Shown: positions 1 through 8,045 of the stretch, one piece after another
Layout: each line of letters begins with the position of its first letter
How positions within the stretch are numbered: position 1 is the first letter of the stretch
NCBI GenBank assembly: GCA_964476835.1
Contig: CAYZCE010000004.1
Span: forward strand, 25,727 to 89,726
Direction of reading: 5' to 3'
Length of the DNA stretch: 64,000 nucleotides
DNA from: PALSA-926 sp964476835
GTDB lineage: Bacteria > Pseudomonadota > Alphaproteobacteria > Micavibrionales > UBA2020
The notes under the pieces: model-generated
What the model was told of the DNA's origin: nothing
Database searches by the model: none
The model's input: only the letters and a program-made list of their open reading frames with translations
Translations under genes and position numbers: made by a program

Positions 1-1
1 C

Positions 2-547
2 ACCGGCAAGACCGGCGCGGGCACGCCCGAATATTGGGGCGTGCAGGACAAGGTCGACATCATCACCGGCACCTTCGGCAAGGCGCTCGGCGGGGCGTCG
101 GGCGGCTTCACCTCGGGCCGCAGGCAAGTCGTCGAGTGGCTGCGCCAGCGTTCGCGCCCGTACCTGTTCTCGAACACGCTGGCGCCGTCGATCGCGGCGG
201 CCTCGGTCGCGGCCATCGACCTGATCAAGGGCGAACCTCATCGGCTTGAGAAGCTGCGCGCCAATGCGGCTTATTTCCGCGCGGGCATGGCGAAGCTCGG
301 CTTCGACCTGATCCCCGGCGAACACCCGATCGTCCCCGTCATGCTCTACGATGCGAAGCTGGCGAAAGAAATGGCCGACCGCCTGCTGGCCGAGGGCATC
401 TACGTGATCGCCTTCTCCTATCCCGTCGTGCCAGAAGGCAAGGCGCGCATTCGCACGCAGATGTCCGCCGCGCACGAAGCCGCCCACCTCGACCGCGCGA
501 TTGCGGGGTTCGAGAAAGTCGGCAAAGAACTGGGAGTCATCAAGTGA
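2..547 (+). CDS. kbl: Glycine C-acetyltransferase (2-amino-3-ketobutyrate CoA ligase), 3' part
   Basis: Cytosolic PLP enzyme that cleaves 2-amino-3-oxobutyrate with CoA to glycine and acetyl-CoA, the second step of threonine degradation. The 5' part lies outside the window; the open frame runs from base 2 to the TGA at 545-547. Visible are the TGKTGAGTPEYWGV segment typical of the alpha-oxoamine synthase family and the PLP-lysine motif GTFGKALGG, with the Lys codon at 80-82, followed by the normal C-terminal domain. Its stop overlaps the GTG start of a small membrane gene, and tdh follows that gene by another 4-base overlap, so all three are probably one operon. The identification is secure because the enzyme for the preceding step is next door. 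Confidence 0.95.
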   Translation, partial: TGKTGAGTPEYWGVQDKVDIITGTFGKALGGASGGFTSGRRQVVEWLRQRSRPYLFSNTLAPSIAAASVAAIDLIKGEPHRLEKLRANAAYFRAGMAKLGFDLIPGEHPIVPVMLYDAKLAKEMADRLLAEGIYVIAFSYPVVPEGKARIRTQMSAAHEAAHLDRAIAGFEKVGKELGVIK

Positions 548-792
548 CCGCCATTTACCTGCTCCTCGCCTATATCCTGCCGATCCCGCTGATCTGGGCA
601 TGCTTCCACTACCACCTCTATGAGAACATGCCGGACATGCAGCGCATGCTGGCCATCGCCGTCACGGCCTTCGCGCCATCGGCGGTGCTGATGATCGTCG
701 TGCTCAAGCGCCTCCTGCATTTGCTCTTTTACATCATGCTGGTGCTCGGCGCGCTCTATGGATTGCAACGCCTTGGATTTATCAAGCCATGA
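544..792 (+). CDS. Small membrane protein between kbl and tdh
   Basis: An 82-residue hydrophobic protein, function not recognised. It starts at a GTG inside the kbl stop (GTGA overlap) and ends in an ATGA overlap with tdh, so it is translationally coupled on both sides. Three hydrophobic stretches are visible: residues about 2-20, 36-52 and 58-75, separated by a short polar loop containing HYHLYENMPDMQR. No catalytic motif is seen. Its position suggests a role linked to threonine/glycine handling, such as transport or membrane tethering, but that is inference from location only. The tight overlaps on both sides support real translation. Confidence 0.75.
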   Translation: MTAIYLLLAYILPIPLIWACFHYHLYENMPDMQRMLAIAVTAFAPSAVLMIVVLKRLLHLLFYIMLVLGALYGLQRLGFIKP

Positions 793-1817
793 AAGCCCTC
801 TATAAAAAAGAAGCCAAGCCCGGCATCTGGATGAAGACGGATGCGCCGATCCCCGAGATCGGCCCCAACGACGTCCTTATCAAGATCAAAAAGACCGCCA
901 TCTGCGGCACCGACATCCATATCTATAACTGGGATGAATGGTCGCAGAAGACCGTGCCGGTTGGGCTCATCACCGGCCATGAATATGTCGGCGTGATCGA
1001 GAAGGTCGGCGCGGAGGTCAAGGGCTTCAAGCCCGGCGACCGCGTCTGCGGCGAAGGCCACATCACCTGCGGGCATTGCCGCAACTGCCGCAGCGGCAAG
1101 CAGCACTTGTGCATCGAGCAGCGCGGCGTCGGTGTCAACCGTCAGGGCGCCTTCGCGGAATATCTGTCGCTGCCCGCCGTCAATACAGTGCGCATCCCCG
1201 ACGACGTCAGCGACGATGTCGCCGCGTTCTTCGATCCCTTCGGCAACGCGGCGCATACCGCGCTCTCGTTTGACCTTGTCGGCGAGGACGTACTGGTGAC
1301 GGGCGCAGGCCCCATCGGCATCATGGCGGCGGCGATCTGCCGCTTCGTCGGCGCGCGCCACGTCGTCATTACCGATATCAACGACTACCGCCTCGAACTT
1401 GCGCGCAAGATGGGCATCAAGCACACCGTCAACGTGAGCCGCGACAAGCTCGAAGACGTGATGAAGTCTCTCAAGATGACCGAGGGCTTCGACGTCGGCC
1501 TCGAGATGTCGGGCAACGCGCAAGCCTTCCGCCAACTGATCGACCGCATGCGCCCCTCGGGCAAGATCGCCCTGCTGGGCATTCCGCCCGGCGACGTCAG
1601 CATCGACTGGAGCCGCGTGATCTTCAAGGGCCTGACCATGAAGGGCATCTACGGTCGCGAGATGTTCGAGACGTGGCACAAGATGATCTCGCTCGTGCAA
1701 TCCGGCTTCGACCTCACGCCCATCATCACCCACCGCTACCCCGCCGAGGATTTCGAGAAAGCCTTCCAGGCCATGGCCTCGGGCAATTCGGGCAAAGTCC
1801 TTCTGGAATGGGCGTAA
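789..1817 (+). CDS. tdh: L-threonine 3-dehydrogenase
   Basis: Cytosolic zinc-dependent medium-chain dehydrogenase that oxidises L-threonine with NAD+ to 2-amino-3-oxobutyrate, the substrate of Kbl. At 342 residues it has the usual family length. The catalytic zinc region CGTDIHIYNWDEW and GHEYVGVIEKVG is near the N-terminus. The four-cysteine structural zinc loop CGHCRNCRSGKQHLC follows at about residue 95, and the Rossmann motif GAGPIG at about 175. The ATG overlaps the stop of the small membrane gene by four bases. With kbl this gives the complete threonine-to-glycine plus acetyl-CoA route. Confidence 0.97.
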   Translation: MKALYKKEAKPGIWMKTDAPIPEIGPNDVLIKIKKTAICGTDIHIYNWDEWSQKTVPVGLITGHEYVGVIEKVGAEVKGFKPGDRVCGEGHITCGHCRNCRSGKQHLCIEQRGVGVNRQGAFAEYLSLPAVNTVRIPDDVSDDVAAFFDPFGNAAHTALSFDLVGEDVLVTGAGPIGIMAAAICRFVGARHVVITDINDYRLELARKMGIKHTVNVSRDKLEDVMKSLKMTEGFDVGLEMSGNAQAFRQLIDRMRPSGKIALLGIPPGDVSIDWSRVIFKGLTMKGIYGREMFETWHKMISLVQSGFDLTPIITHRYPAEDFEKAFQAMASGNSGKVLLEWA

Positions 1818-1959
1818 AAGCTTCCGGCAGCCCCGTTATATCTATAGTTTATGTAAATATGTGGCAGCATCAAGCTTTTAGTAATTGAGCGGTTTTCGCT
1901 CTTGGGGCATGGTAGGCTCCGTCATTCATTTTTATCACCATCTGCGAAGGAGAATCCGC

Positions 1960-3510
1960 ATGGCTGCCCGCAAACAAAAGACCAACGTCAAGTCCATCGA
2001 CCTCGCCACGACCGCCGCCCACCTGCTCAAGAAGATGGGCGTGGAGAGCAAGGCGTTCACGTCGGGCAACCAGAAGGTCTTCTCGCCCATCGACGGCGCC
2101 GAGATCGGCCGCGTGGCTTACGACACGGCGAAGTCGCTCGACGCCAAGATCGCCCGCGCGCACGACGCGTTCATGGAATGGCGCACCGTGCCCGGCCCGA
2201 AGCGCGGCGAACTGATCCGCCTCTTCGGCGAAATCCTGCGCGCGAACAAGGAAGACCTCGGCAAGCTCGTCACCATCGAATGCGGCAAGATCACCAGCGA
2301 AGGCCTCGGCGAAGTGCAGGAGATGATCGACATCTGCGACTTTGCGGTCGGCCTGTCGCGCCAGCTCTACGGCCTCACCATCGCGTCGGAACGCTCCCAG
2401 CACAAGATGCAGGAAAATTGGCATCCGGCCGGCGTGGTCGGCGTGATCTCGGCCTTCAACTTCCCCGTCGCCGTATGGTGCTGGAACTTCGCGCTCGCCG
2501 TCGTCTGCGGCGACAGCGTGGTGTGGAAGCCCTCGGAAAAGACGCCGCTGGTCGCGCTCGCGTGCCAGGCGCTGTTCCTGCAGGCGGCTGAAAAGTTCGG
2601 CGAAGTGCCTGACGGCCTCTCCGAACTCGTCATGGGCGCGCGCGAGATCGGCGAGAAGCTGGTCGACGACAAGCGCATCCCCGTCATCAGCGCCACCGGC
2701 TCCACCCGCATGGGTCGCGAGATCGGCCCGCGCGTCGCGTCGCGCTTTGGCCGTTCGATCCTTGAGCTCGGCGGCAACAACGCGATGATCTTGGCACCCT
2801 CGGCCCGCATGGACCTCGCGCTGATGGCGACCGTCTTCGGTTCCGTCGGCACCGCCGGCCAGCGCTGCACGTCGCAGCGCCGCCTGATCGCGCAAAAGGA
2901 CATCGCTGATGCTTTCGTCGCGCGCGTAAAGAAGGCTTACGCCTCCGTCCGCATCGGCAACCCGCTCGAAAACGGCACCCTGCTCGGCCCGCTGATCGAC
3001 AAGCAGGCCTACGACAACATGCAGGACACGCTCAAGAAGGCGAAAGCCGCGGGCGGCAAGGTCACGGGCGGCGAGCGCGTGATGGCCGACAAATACCCCA
3101 AGGCCTACTACGTCACTCCGGCGCTGGTCGAAATGCCCAAGCAGGCCGCGATCGTCGAGCATGAGACCTTCGCGCCGATCATGTACGTGATCAAGTACAA
3201 CAAGTTCGAGGAAGCCCTCGCGCTGCAAAACGCCGTGCCGCAAGGCCTGTCGTCGTGCATCTTCACCAACGATCTGCGCGAGGCGGAACTGTTCACCTCC
3301 TCCGCCGGCAGCGACTGCGGCATCGCCAACGTCAACCTCGGTACCTCGGGCGCAGAGATCGGCGGCGCGTTCGGCGGCGAAAAGGAAACCGGCGGCGGCC
3401 GCGAGAGCGGTTCCGACAGCTGGAAGGCCTACATGCGCCGCTCCACCAACACGGTCAACTTCTCGACCTCCCTGCCGCTCGCGCAGGGCGTGAAGTTCGA
3501 CATCGAGTAA
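1960..3510 (+). CDS. ALDH7-family aldehyde dehydrogenase (aminoadipate-semialdehyde dehydrogenase type)
   Basis: NAD-dependent aldehyde dehydrogenase of the antiquitin (ALDH7/AmaB) group, which typically oxidises L-2-aminoadipate 6-semialdehyde (piperideine-6-carboxylate) to 2-aminoadipate in lysine breakdown. The ATG at 1960 is preceded by AAGGAG; a longer in-frame start has no such site. This gives 516 residues. The general-base Glu is E269 in ELGGNNA, and the nucleophile is C303 in GTAGQRCTSQRRL, a signature of this subfamily. The C-terminal GGAFGGEKETGGGRESGSD segment is also typical. No other lysine-catabolic gene is adjacent, so the physiological aldehyde is inferred from family alone. 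Confidence 0.9.
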   Translation: MAARKQKTNVKSIDLATTAAHLLKKMGVESKAFTSGNQKVFSPIDGAEIGRVAYDTAKSLDAKIARAHDAFMEWRTVPGPKRGELIRLFGEILRANKEDLGKLVTIECGKITSEGLGEVQEMIDICDFAVGLSRQLYGLTIASERSQHKMQENWHPAGVVGVISAFNFPVAVWCWNFALAVVCGDSVVWKPSEKTPLVALACQALFLQAAEKFGEVPDGLSELVMGAREIGEKLVDDKRIPVISATGSTRMGREIGPRVASRFGRSILELGGNNAMILAPSARMDLALMATVFGSVGTAGQRCTSQRRLIAQKDIADAFVARVKKAYASVRIGNPLENGTLLGPLIDKQAYDNMQDTLKKAKAAGGKVTGGERVMADKYPKAYYVTPALVEMPKQAAIVEHETFAPIMYVIKYNKFEEALALQNAVPQGLSSCIFTNDLREAELFTSSAGSDCGIANVNLGTSGAEIGGAFGGEKETGGGRESGSDSWKAYMRRSTNTVNFSTSLPLAQGVKFDIE

Positions 3511-3513
3511 CGG

Positions 3514-4092
3514 ATGCCTGTCACCGAATTTTTCGGCGCACTCGCTGTTTTCGCGATGGTATGTTCACGCGGGAACTATTTCCGCTCGATCTTCCAAGGC
3601 AAGACGAAGCCGCACGCGTTTTCGTGGTTCATCTGGGGCACCATCTCCAGCATCGGCTTCGCGGCGCAGGTGGCTGAGGGCGCAGGCCCCGGCTCATGGG
3701 CACGCGGCTTCGCGGCGGCGACCTGCTTCATGCTCGTGATCGTCGCTTTGATGCGCGGCAAGAACAACATCAAGCGTAGCGACTGGGTGACTTTTTTCGT
3801 TTCGCTCGCCGCCATCCCGCTGTGGGTCGCGACGAAGACGCCGGTGTGGTCGGTCATCCTCGTCTGCATCATCGACACGCTCGGTTATTATCCCACGGTG
3901 CGCAAATCGTGGGAGAAGCCGGACGAAGAGGCCGCGCTCAGCTACATCTTTTCCGCGTGCGGCGCGTTCTTCTCGATTCTGGCGCTGGAGCACTATACGC
4001 TCTCGACGTGGCTTTATTCCGCGGTGCTGACCTGGTCGAACGGTTCCATGGCCTTGTTCTTGTGGGCGCGCCGCCGCTTCATCACTTCTTAA
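3514..4092 (+). CDS. Multi-pass inner-membrane protein of unknown function
   Basis: A 192-residue protein starting three bases after the aldehyde dehydrogenase stop, so probably cotranscribed with it. About six hydrophobic segments are visible, spaced along the whole length, with short loops such as RGKNNIKRSDW and RKSWEKPDEEAA. The N-terminal segment holds the polar/aromatic stretch KTKPHAFSWFIWGTISS. No enzyme or transporter signature is recognised. The layout of short paired helices recalls small SWEET/PQ-loop-like proteins, but I see no clear PQ motif, so this is only a possibility. It is confidently a real membrane protein of unknown role. Confidence 0.8.
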   Translation: MPVTEFFGALAVFAMVCSRGNYFRSIFQGKTKPHAFSWFIWGTISSIGFAAQVAEGAGPGSWARGFAAATCFMLVIVALMRGKNNIKRSDWVTFFVSLAAIPLWVATKTPVWSVILVCIIDTLGYYPTVRKSWEKPDEEAALSYIFSACGAFFSILALEHYTLSTWLYSAVLTWSNGSMALFLWARRRFITS

Positions 4093-4161
4093 CCGGTCTG
4101 TGATATATTGGAAAATAGGCCGCGTATCGCAGGCCGTTTTCGTCAGAAAGGTCAAACAACA

Positions 4162-4458
4162 ATGAAGATAGCTCATGTTTTGATGGCAGGTGCCGTCATT
4201 GCGCTGATGTCCTCCACTACCGCCCGCGCCGCCGATGCCCCGGCTGCTGGCGCGCCGAAGGCGGAAGACTTCGCCGCGCATAAGGCCAAGATGGTCGACA
4301 ACATGCAGAAGAAGCTGGATTGCGTGAAGGCCGCCAACGACCGTGAGGCGGTAGGCAATTGCTTCCCGCGCTGGAAAGGCCGCGCGGAGCACATGAAAGA
4401 GCAACACGGCGGGATGATGAAAGATGGCGCGCCTCCGGGTGACGGCCCTCCCAAGTAA
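4162..4458 (+). CDS. Small secreted protein
   Basis: A 98-residue protein with a clear Sec signal peptide (MKIAHVLMAGAVIALMSSTTARAADA, cleavage likely after ARA). The mature part is charged, with KMVDNMQKKLDCVKAANDRE and a lone pair of cysteines (C and C, about 17 residues apart) that could form one disulfide in the periplasm. The C-terminus is Gly/Pro/Lys-rich. The ATG at 4162 starts the signal peptide; a longer in-frame start at 4108 would place extra residues before it. It is followed by a strong terminator. Function not recognised. Confidence 0.75.
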   Translation: MKIAHVLMAGAVIALMSSTTARAADAPAAGAPKAEDFAAHKAKMVDNMQKKLDCVKAANDREAVGNCFPRWKGRAEHMKEQHGGMMKDGAPPGDGPPK

Positions 4459-4470
4459 TACGTTTTCGCA

Positions 4471-4504
4471 AAAAAACACCCGCCCTTGTGGCGGGTGTTT
4501 TTTG
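4471..4504. terminator. Rho-independent terminator
   Basis: Perfect inverted repeat ACACCCGCC / GGCGGGTGT with a four-base loop, flanked by A6 on the left and T6 on the right, so it can work on either strand. It closes the small secreted-protein gene and separates it from trmFO. Confidence 0.9.
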
Positions 4505-4520
4505 TTTGTAAGATGCGGGC

Positions 4521-5852
4521 ATGACAAACAAGACCATCCATATCATCGGCGCAGGACTGGCAGGCAGCGAAGCCGCATGGCAAGCCGCGCAAGCGGGCGC
4601 GAAAGTCATCGTGCACGAAATGCGCCCCACGCGCGGCACCGACGCGCACCAGACGGACAAATGCGCGGAGCTGGTATGCTCCAACTCCTTCCGCTCCGAC
4701 GATGCCGAATACAACGCCGTCGGCTTGCTGCACGATGAAATGCGCCGCGCAGGCTCGCTCATCATGCGCTGCGGCGATGAGTCCAAGGTGCCGGCGGGTT
4801 CCGCGCTGGCCGTCGACCGCGAGGCATTTTCGGAAGCCGTCACCAAGGCGCTGCACGAACACCCCAACATCACGATCGAGCGCGGCGAAGTCGCTGGTCT
4901 GCCGCCTGAAGAATGGGAGAATGTGGTCATCGCCACCGGCCCCCTCACCTCGCCCGCGTTGACCGACGCCGTGCGCGCGCTGACGAACGAGGCGCACCTG
5001 GCGTTCTTCGACGCCATCGCCCCGATCGTCTTCAAGGACAGCATCGACATGTCGAAGGCGTGGTTCCAGTCGCGCTACGACAAGGAAGGCCCCGGCGGCA
5101 CGGGCAAGGACTACATCAACTGCCCGATGGAGAAGGACGAATATTACGCCTTCGTCGCGGCGCTGGTCGCGGGCGAGAAAACCGAATTCAAGGAATGGGA
5201 AAAGAACACGCCCTATTTCGAAGGCTGCCTGCCGATCGAGGTGATGGCGGAACGCGGCAAGGACACGCTGCGCTTCGGCCCCATGAAAGGCATTGGCCTC
5301 ACCTATCCCGAAGGACACCCGAACGCGGCCAAGTTCCCGCGCCCCTGGGCGGTCGTGCAACTGCGGCAGGACAACGCGCTCGGCACGCTCTATAACATCG
5401 TCGGGTTCCAGACCAAATTGAAATACGGCGCGCAGACCGACATCTTCCGCATGATCCCGGGGCTGGAGAACGCGGAGTTCGCGCGCCTCGGCGGCATCCA
5501 CCGCAACACCTTCATCAACAGCCCGCGCCTGCTCGACGCCACGCTGCGCCTCAAGGCACAGCCGCGTCTGCGCTTTGCGGGGCAGATCACGGGTTGCGAA
5601 GGCTATGTCGAAAGCGCAGCGGTCGGCCTGATGGCTGGGCGCTTCGCCGCAGGCCGCACCGACGTGCCGCCGCTGACGACGGCGATGGGTGCTTTGCTCA
5701 ATCACATCACCACAGGCGCGCAAGCCGAGACATTCCAGCCGATGAATGTCAACTTCGGCCTCTTCCCGCCGCCCGAGGGCGACCTCACCGGCCGTGAGCG
5801 CAAGAAGGCTTACACGGACCGGGCGCGTGCGGATATCTCGGGCTGGCTTTAA
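4521..5852 (+). CDS. trmFO: Folate/FAD-dependent tRNA (uracil-54-C5)-methyltransferase
   Basis: TrmFO makes ribothymidine at position 54 of the tRNA T-loop, using methylene-tetrahydrofolate as carbon donor and FADH2 as reductant. At 443 residues it has the expected length. The FAD-binding motif IIGAGLAGSEAAW is at residues about 6-18, followed by EMRPTRGTDAHQTDKCAELV, which is diagnostic for the family. The C-terminal GQITGCEGYVESAAVGLMAGR and NVNFGLFPP are also typical. It starts just after a terminator and so probably has its own promoter. It is convergent with, and one base from, the ankyrin gene. Confidence 0.97.
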   Translation: MTNKTIHIIGAGLAGSEAAWQAAQAGAKVIVHEMRPTRGTDAHQTDKCAELVCSNSFRSDDAEYNAVGLLHDEMRRAGSLIMRCGDESKVPAGSALAVDREAFSEAVTKALHEHPNITIERGEVAGLPPEEWENVVIATGPLTSPALTDAVRALTNEAHLAFFDAIAPIVFKDSIDMSKAWFQSRYDKEGPGGTGKDYINCPMEKDEYYAFVAALVAGEKTEFKEWEKNTPYFEGCLPIEVMAERGKDTLRFGPMKGIGLTYPEGHPNAAKFPRPWAVVQLRQDNALGTLYNIVGFQTKLKYGAQTDIFRMIPGLENAEFARLGGIHRNTFINSPRLLDATLRLKAQPRLRFAGQITGCEGYVESAAVGLMAGRFAAGRTDVPPLTTAMGALLNHITTGAQAETFQPMNVNFGLFPPPEGDLTGRERKKAYTDRARADISGWL

Positions 5853-5853
5853 A

Positions 5854-6378
5854 TTAAGGCTTGTTCCTGAAGACGTTGCGCGGCGCCGGCTTTTTCTGGA
5901 AGTCGGCGAGGTGCGATACCTGTTCCTGTTCCCACTTCAGGCGCACGGCTTTTCCAACCAGCGTCGGGTCGTCTTCCTGGCGCTTGCGCAGATAGTAAAG
6001 CGCGTCGCAGCCGTTTTTGTCTTGCAGCAACACGTTGGCGCGCGCATCCAGCAGTGCATGAATCATCTTCGGCGTGCCGTAGGTGCAGGCATAGATCAGC
6101 GGCGTCGCGAAGCCGTTGTTCTGCACGTTGATGTCGGCGCCCTTTTCGACGATCGCGAGCGCGGCGTCCTCGAGGCCGTAGAGGCAGGAGCGGATCAGCG
6201 CGGTTGCGCCGTGCGCATCGCGCACCGTCAGGTCCGCGCCCTCCCGGATCAGGCTCACGGCGCGCTTTTGGTCAACCACATCGACGATATCGAACAGCCA
6301 CACCGTCATCTCATCGAAGTCGAGCACTTCCAGAAGTTCCTGCCCGCGCGCGACCGCTATGTCGTTTTCCTGCGTCAT
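5854..6378 (-). CDS. Ankyrin-repeat protein
   Basis: A 174-residue protein without signal peptide or membrane segment. Three to four ankyrin repeats are visible between residues about 45 and 145: DKKRAVSLIREGADLTVRD, then HGATALIRSC with ALAIVEKGADINVQN, then FATPLIYACTYG with MIHALLDARANVLLQD, then KNGCDALYYLRK. Ankyrin repeats mediate protein-protein contacts; the partner is unknown. The ends are Lys/Arg-rich (KKPAPRNVFRNKP). The gene stands alone, convergent with trmFO. Confidence 0.9.
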   Translation of the reverse strand: MTQENDIAVARGQELLEVLDFDEMTVWLFDIVDVVDQKRAVSLIREGADLTVRDAHGATALIRSCLYGLEDAALAIVEKGADINVQNNGFATPLIYACTYGTPKMIHALLDARANVLLQDKNGCDALYYLRKRQEDDPTLVGKAVRLKWEQEQVSHLADFQKKPAPRNVFRNKP

Positions 6379-6468
6379 GACGTCAATTTAGGCCATTTTT
6401 ATTATTCTGACAACAGGCAATAAATCTATTAATAACAAATAGATATTACCACTATGTCATTTTATTTA

Positions 6469-6496
6469 TTGACATAATCATAAAAAAGGATATTAT
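6469..6496 (+). promoter_or_regulatory. Sigma-70-type promoter
   Basis: TTGACA at 6469-6474, a 16-base spacer and TATTAT at 6491-6496 in a strongly AT-rich stretch, 31 bases before the next start codon. The -35 is a perfect consensus match and the -10 matches five of six positions. Confidence 0.65.
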
Positions 6497-6526
6497 AACG
6501 CATTCAATTTCATGAGGAGAAAACCT

Positions 6527-6841
6527 ATGTTCATCATTTCCAGCATCGTTGACTACTTCGACAAGCGCGCCACCAAAGGCACCCGCAACGAAGCCAGCCA
6601 GACGGTCGTCGGTACAGTCTATGACCTCAAGCGCCTCGAAGCCGCGCAGACCGAAATCCTCAGCATTTCCGCGCGCTTCAACGGCACCACCGCCGAACGC
6701 AAGATCGCCGCTGTCATCGCATCCGTCGAACCCCTGCGCACACAAGTGCAGATCTTCGATGCGGGCTGCGCCGGTGCAGGCTCAGGCAAATACGCCTTCG
6801 TCGCGACTTCGCGCGGCGGCAAGAAAACTCTCATCCGGTAA
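6527..6841 (+). CDS. Hypothetical small soluble protein
   Basis: A 104-residue protein, not recognised. The start at 6527 is preceded by AGGAGA at ideal distance; the upstream in-frame ATG at 6512 would overlap that site. The N-terminus is amphipathic (MFIISSIVDYFDKRATKGT) with no cleavable signal. The middle has a helical stretch rich in Ala/Glu (RLEAAQTEILSISARFNG), and the C-terminus is Gly/Lys-rich. It is driven by the consensus promoter just upstream, which suggests strong constitutive expression. Confidence 0.65.
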   Translation: MFIISSIVDYFDKRATKGTRNEASQTVVGTVYDLKRLEAAQTEILSISARFNGTTAERKIAAVIASVEPLRTQVQIFDAGCAGAGSGKYAFVATSRGGKKTLIR

Positions 6842-6906
6842 ATTTGCGGTTTCTTGCGGGAACGCTTTCCACGTCTCACGCGTTATCCGTCAAAATGGGG
6901 GCTTGC

Positions 6907-7290
6907 ATGCGTCTCTTGATGCCGATTTTCGGGATTTTTCTGCTGGCCGCATGCGCGACGTCCGTGAACACGGCATATATCACGCAAATGAACGGGTATA
7001 CGGGGCTGACGGAGCGCGAGCTGATCGACGAGATGGGCACGCCGGACAAATCCTACAGCCTCGACAACTATACCAAGGTCGTGACCTATGTGCAGACGCA
7101 TGCTTACCGGAGCAGCGGCGGGTTCGACGTCTGCATGGGCGGTTTCAACTCTCCCTTCGGCTATTCGGCCTGCCAAGGCGCCTCTCCCGGGCGTTACATC
7201 AACGAATATTGCGAAGTGAACTTCAACATCTTCCACGGCAAGGTCGACGGCTGGAGCCAGAAGGGCAACGATTGCCCGCGCATCAAATAA
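6907..7290 (+). CDS. Small lipoprotein
   Basis: A 127-residue lipoprotein. The start at 6907 gives a short type II signal peptide, MRLLMPIFGIFLLAACATS, with the lipobox LAAC and modified Cys at residue 16; a GGGGG run upstream can serve as ribosome-binding site. The mature part contains GLTERELIDEMGTPDKSYS, resembling the SmpA/BamE-like pattern in which small outer-membrane lipoproteins carry an 'L...G.P' motif, followed by VTYVQTHAY. Three further cysteines may pair. The BamE-like relationship is tentative; function is not established. Confidence 0.7.
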   Translation: MRLLMPIFGIFLLAACATSVNTAYITQMNGYTGLTERELIDEMGTPDKSYSLDNYTKVVTYVQTHAYRSSGGFDVCMGGFNSPFGYSACQGASPGRYINEYCEVNFNIFHGKVDGWSQKGNDCPRIK

Positions 7291-7291
7291 A

Positions 7292-8044
7292 TCATTCCCT
7301 GAGCTCGACCAGCAAGGCCGCGTGATCCGAGAACGGCTGCGGAACGATGCGCAGGCTGAGCCGCGGCAGCAGGTTTTGCGAGCACACGCAAAGGTCGAGC
7401 GCCCATCGGCTGTCGCCGAGCATGAAGGTATGGTCGGTCTCGCTGCTCATCACATGCAGCTTCATGCCCTTCAGGAGCGGCCCCAGCTCCCCAAATCCCT
7501 CGAAGATGTTGAAGTCCGCAAGAATGATGGCGTCGCCGCCGTAATTGCCGACGAGCTCGCGCATCTCCAGGAACTGGCGCGCGCGCACCTTGGCTTGCAG
7601 CGAGAAGTGCGCGAAAAAAACGTGGATGCCGCACGGCAACGCGATCTCGTACACCAGCCGCTTGGAGCCGTGCCTGAAATAAGCCTTGCGGTGCTGCAAC
7701 GGCGTGCGGGAGAGGAAGGCGTTGCACTTGCCCTTGAAGAAGGGCATCTGCGCCAGCAAAGTGTCTTCGCCGTATTTCCCGGCGATGTCATGCACGGGAT
7801 AGTTTTCATCGACCAAGGCTTCGATCTGGTTGTAATAGCCGGTCTGCCACGATCCTTTGTCGATCTCGACAAGGCAGCATAGATCAGGGCTTTCGTGCTG
7901 CAGGATTCCGTTGAATTGCATCAGCACATCGCGTTGCTGCGCCGCGCTGGTGTAGACATGGCGGTACAGGCGGCCGATATGCTGGTTGAAACTGCCGTCG
8001 ATGCCGCGGGCATAGCCCAGGTTGCTGAAAAGGATCTTGAACAT
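7292..8044 (-). CDS. Endonuclease/exonuclease/phosphatase-family protein (YbhP-like)
   Basis: A 250-residue EEP-superfamily metal-dependent phosphodiesterase/phosphatase. Visible are the N-terminal SNLGYARG, the central CCLVEIDKGS (metal-binding Glu), the ADFNIFEG segment matching the family's G/A-D-x-N motif, and the C-terminal FSDHAALLVEL with the catalytic Asp-His. It starts one base after the stop of the phospholipase D-family gene. In E. coli a cardiolipin synthase gene (clsB/ybhO) is likewise followed by the EEP-family gene ybhP, so a role in phospholipid metabolism is a reasonable inference. Substrate unknown. Confidence 0.85.
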   Translation of the reverse strand: MFKILFSNLGYARGIDGSFNQHIGRLYRHVYTSAAQQRDVLMQFNGILQHESPDLCCLVEIDKGSWQTGYYNQIEALVDENYPVHDIAGKYGEDTLLAQMPFFKGKCNAFLSRTPLQHRKAYFRHGSKRLVYEIALPCGIHVFFAHFSLQAKVRARQFLEMRELVGNYGGDAIILADFNIFEGFGELGPLLKGMKLHVMSSETDHTFMLGDSRWALDLCVCSQNLLPRLSLRIVPQPFSDHAALLVELRE

Positions 8045-8045
8045 G

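Noticed and set aside
756..1733. Long open frame on the minus strand opposite tdh
   Set aside because: It is the shadow of a high-GC gene; the plus strand encodes a full threonine dehydrogenase with all motifs.
1870..3243. 457-codon minus-strand frame opposite the aldehyde dehydrogenase
   Set aside because: Composition is Arg/His/Asp-rich without any domain, while the plus strand is a complete ALDH7 enzyme.
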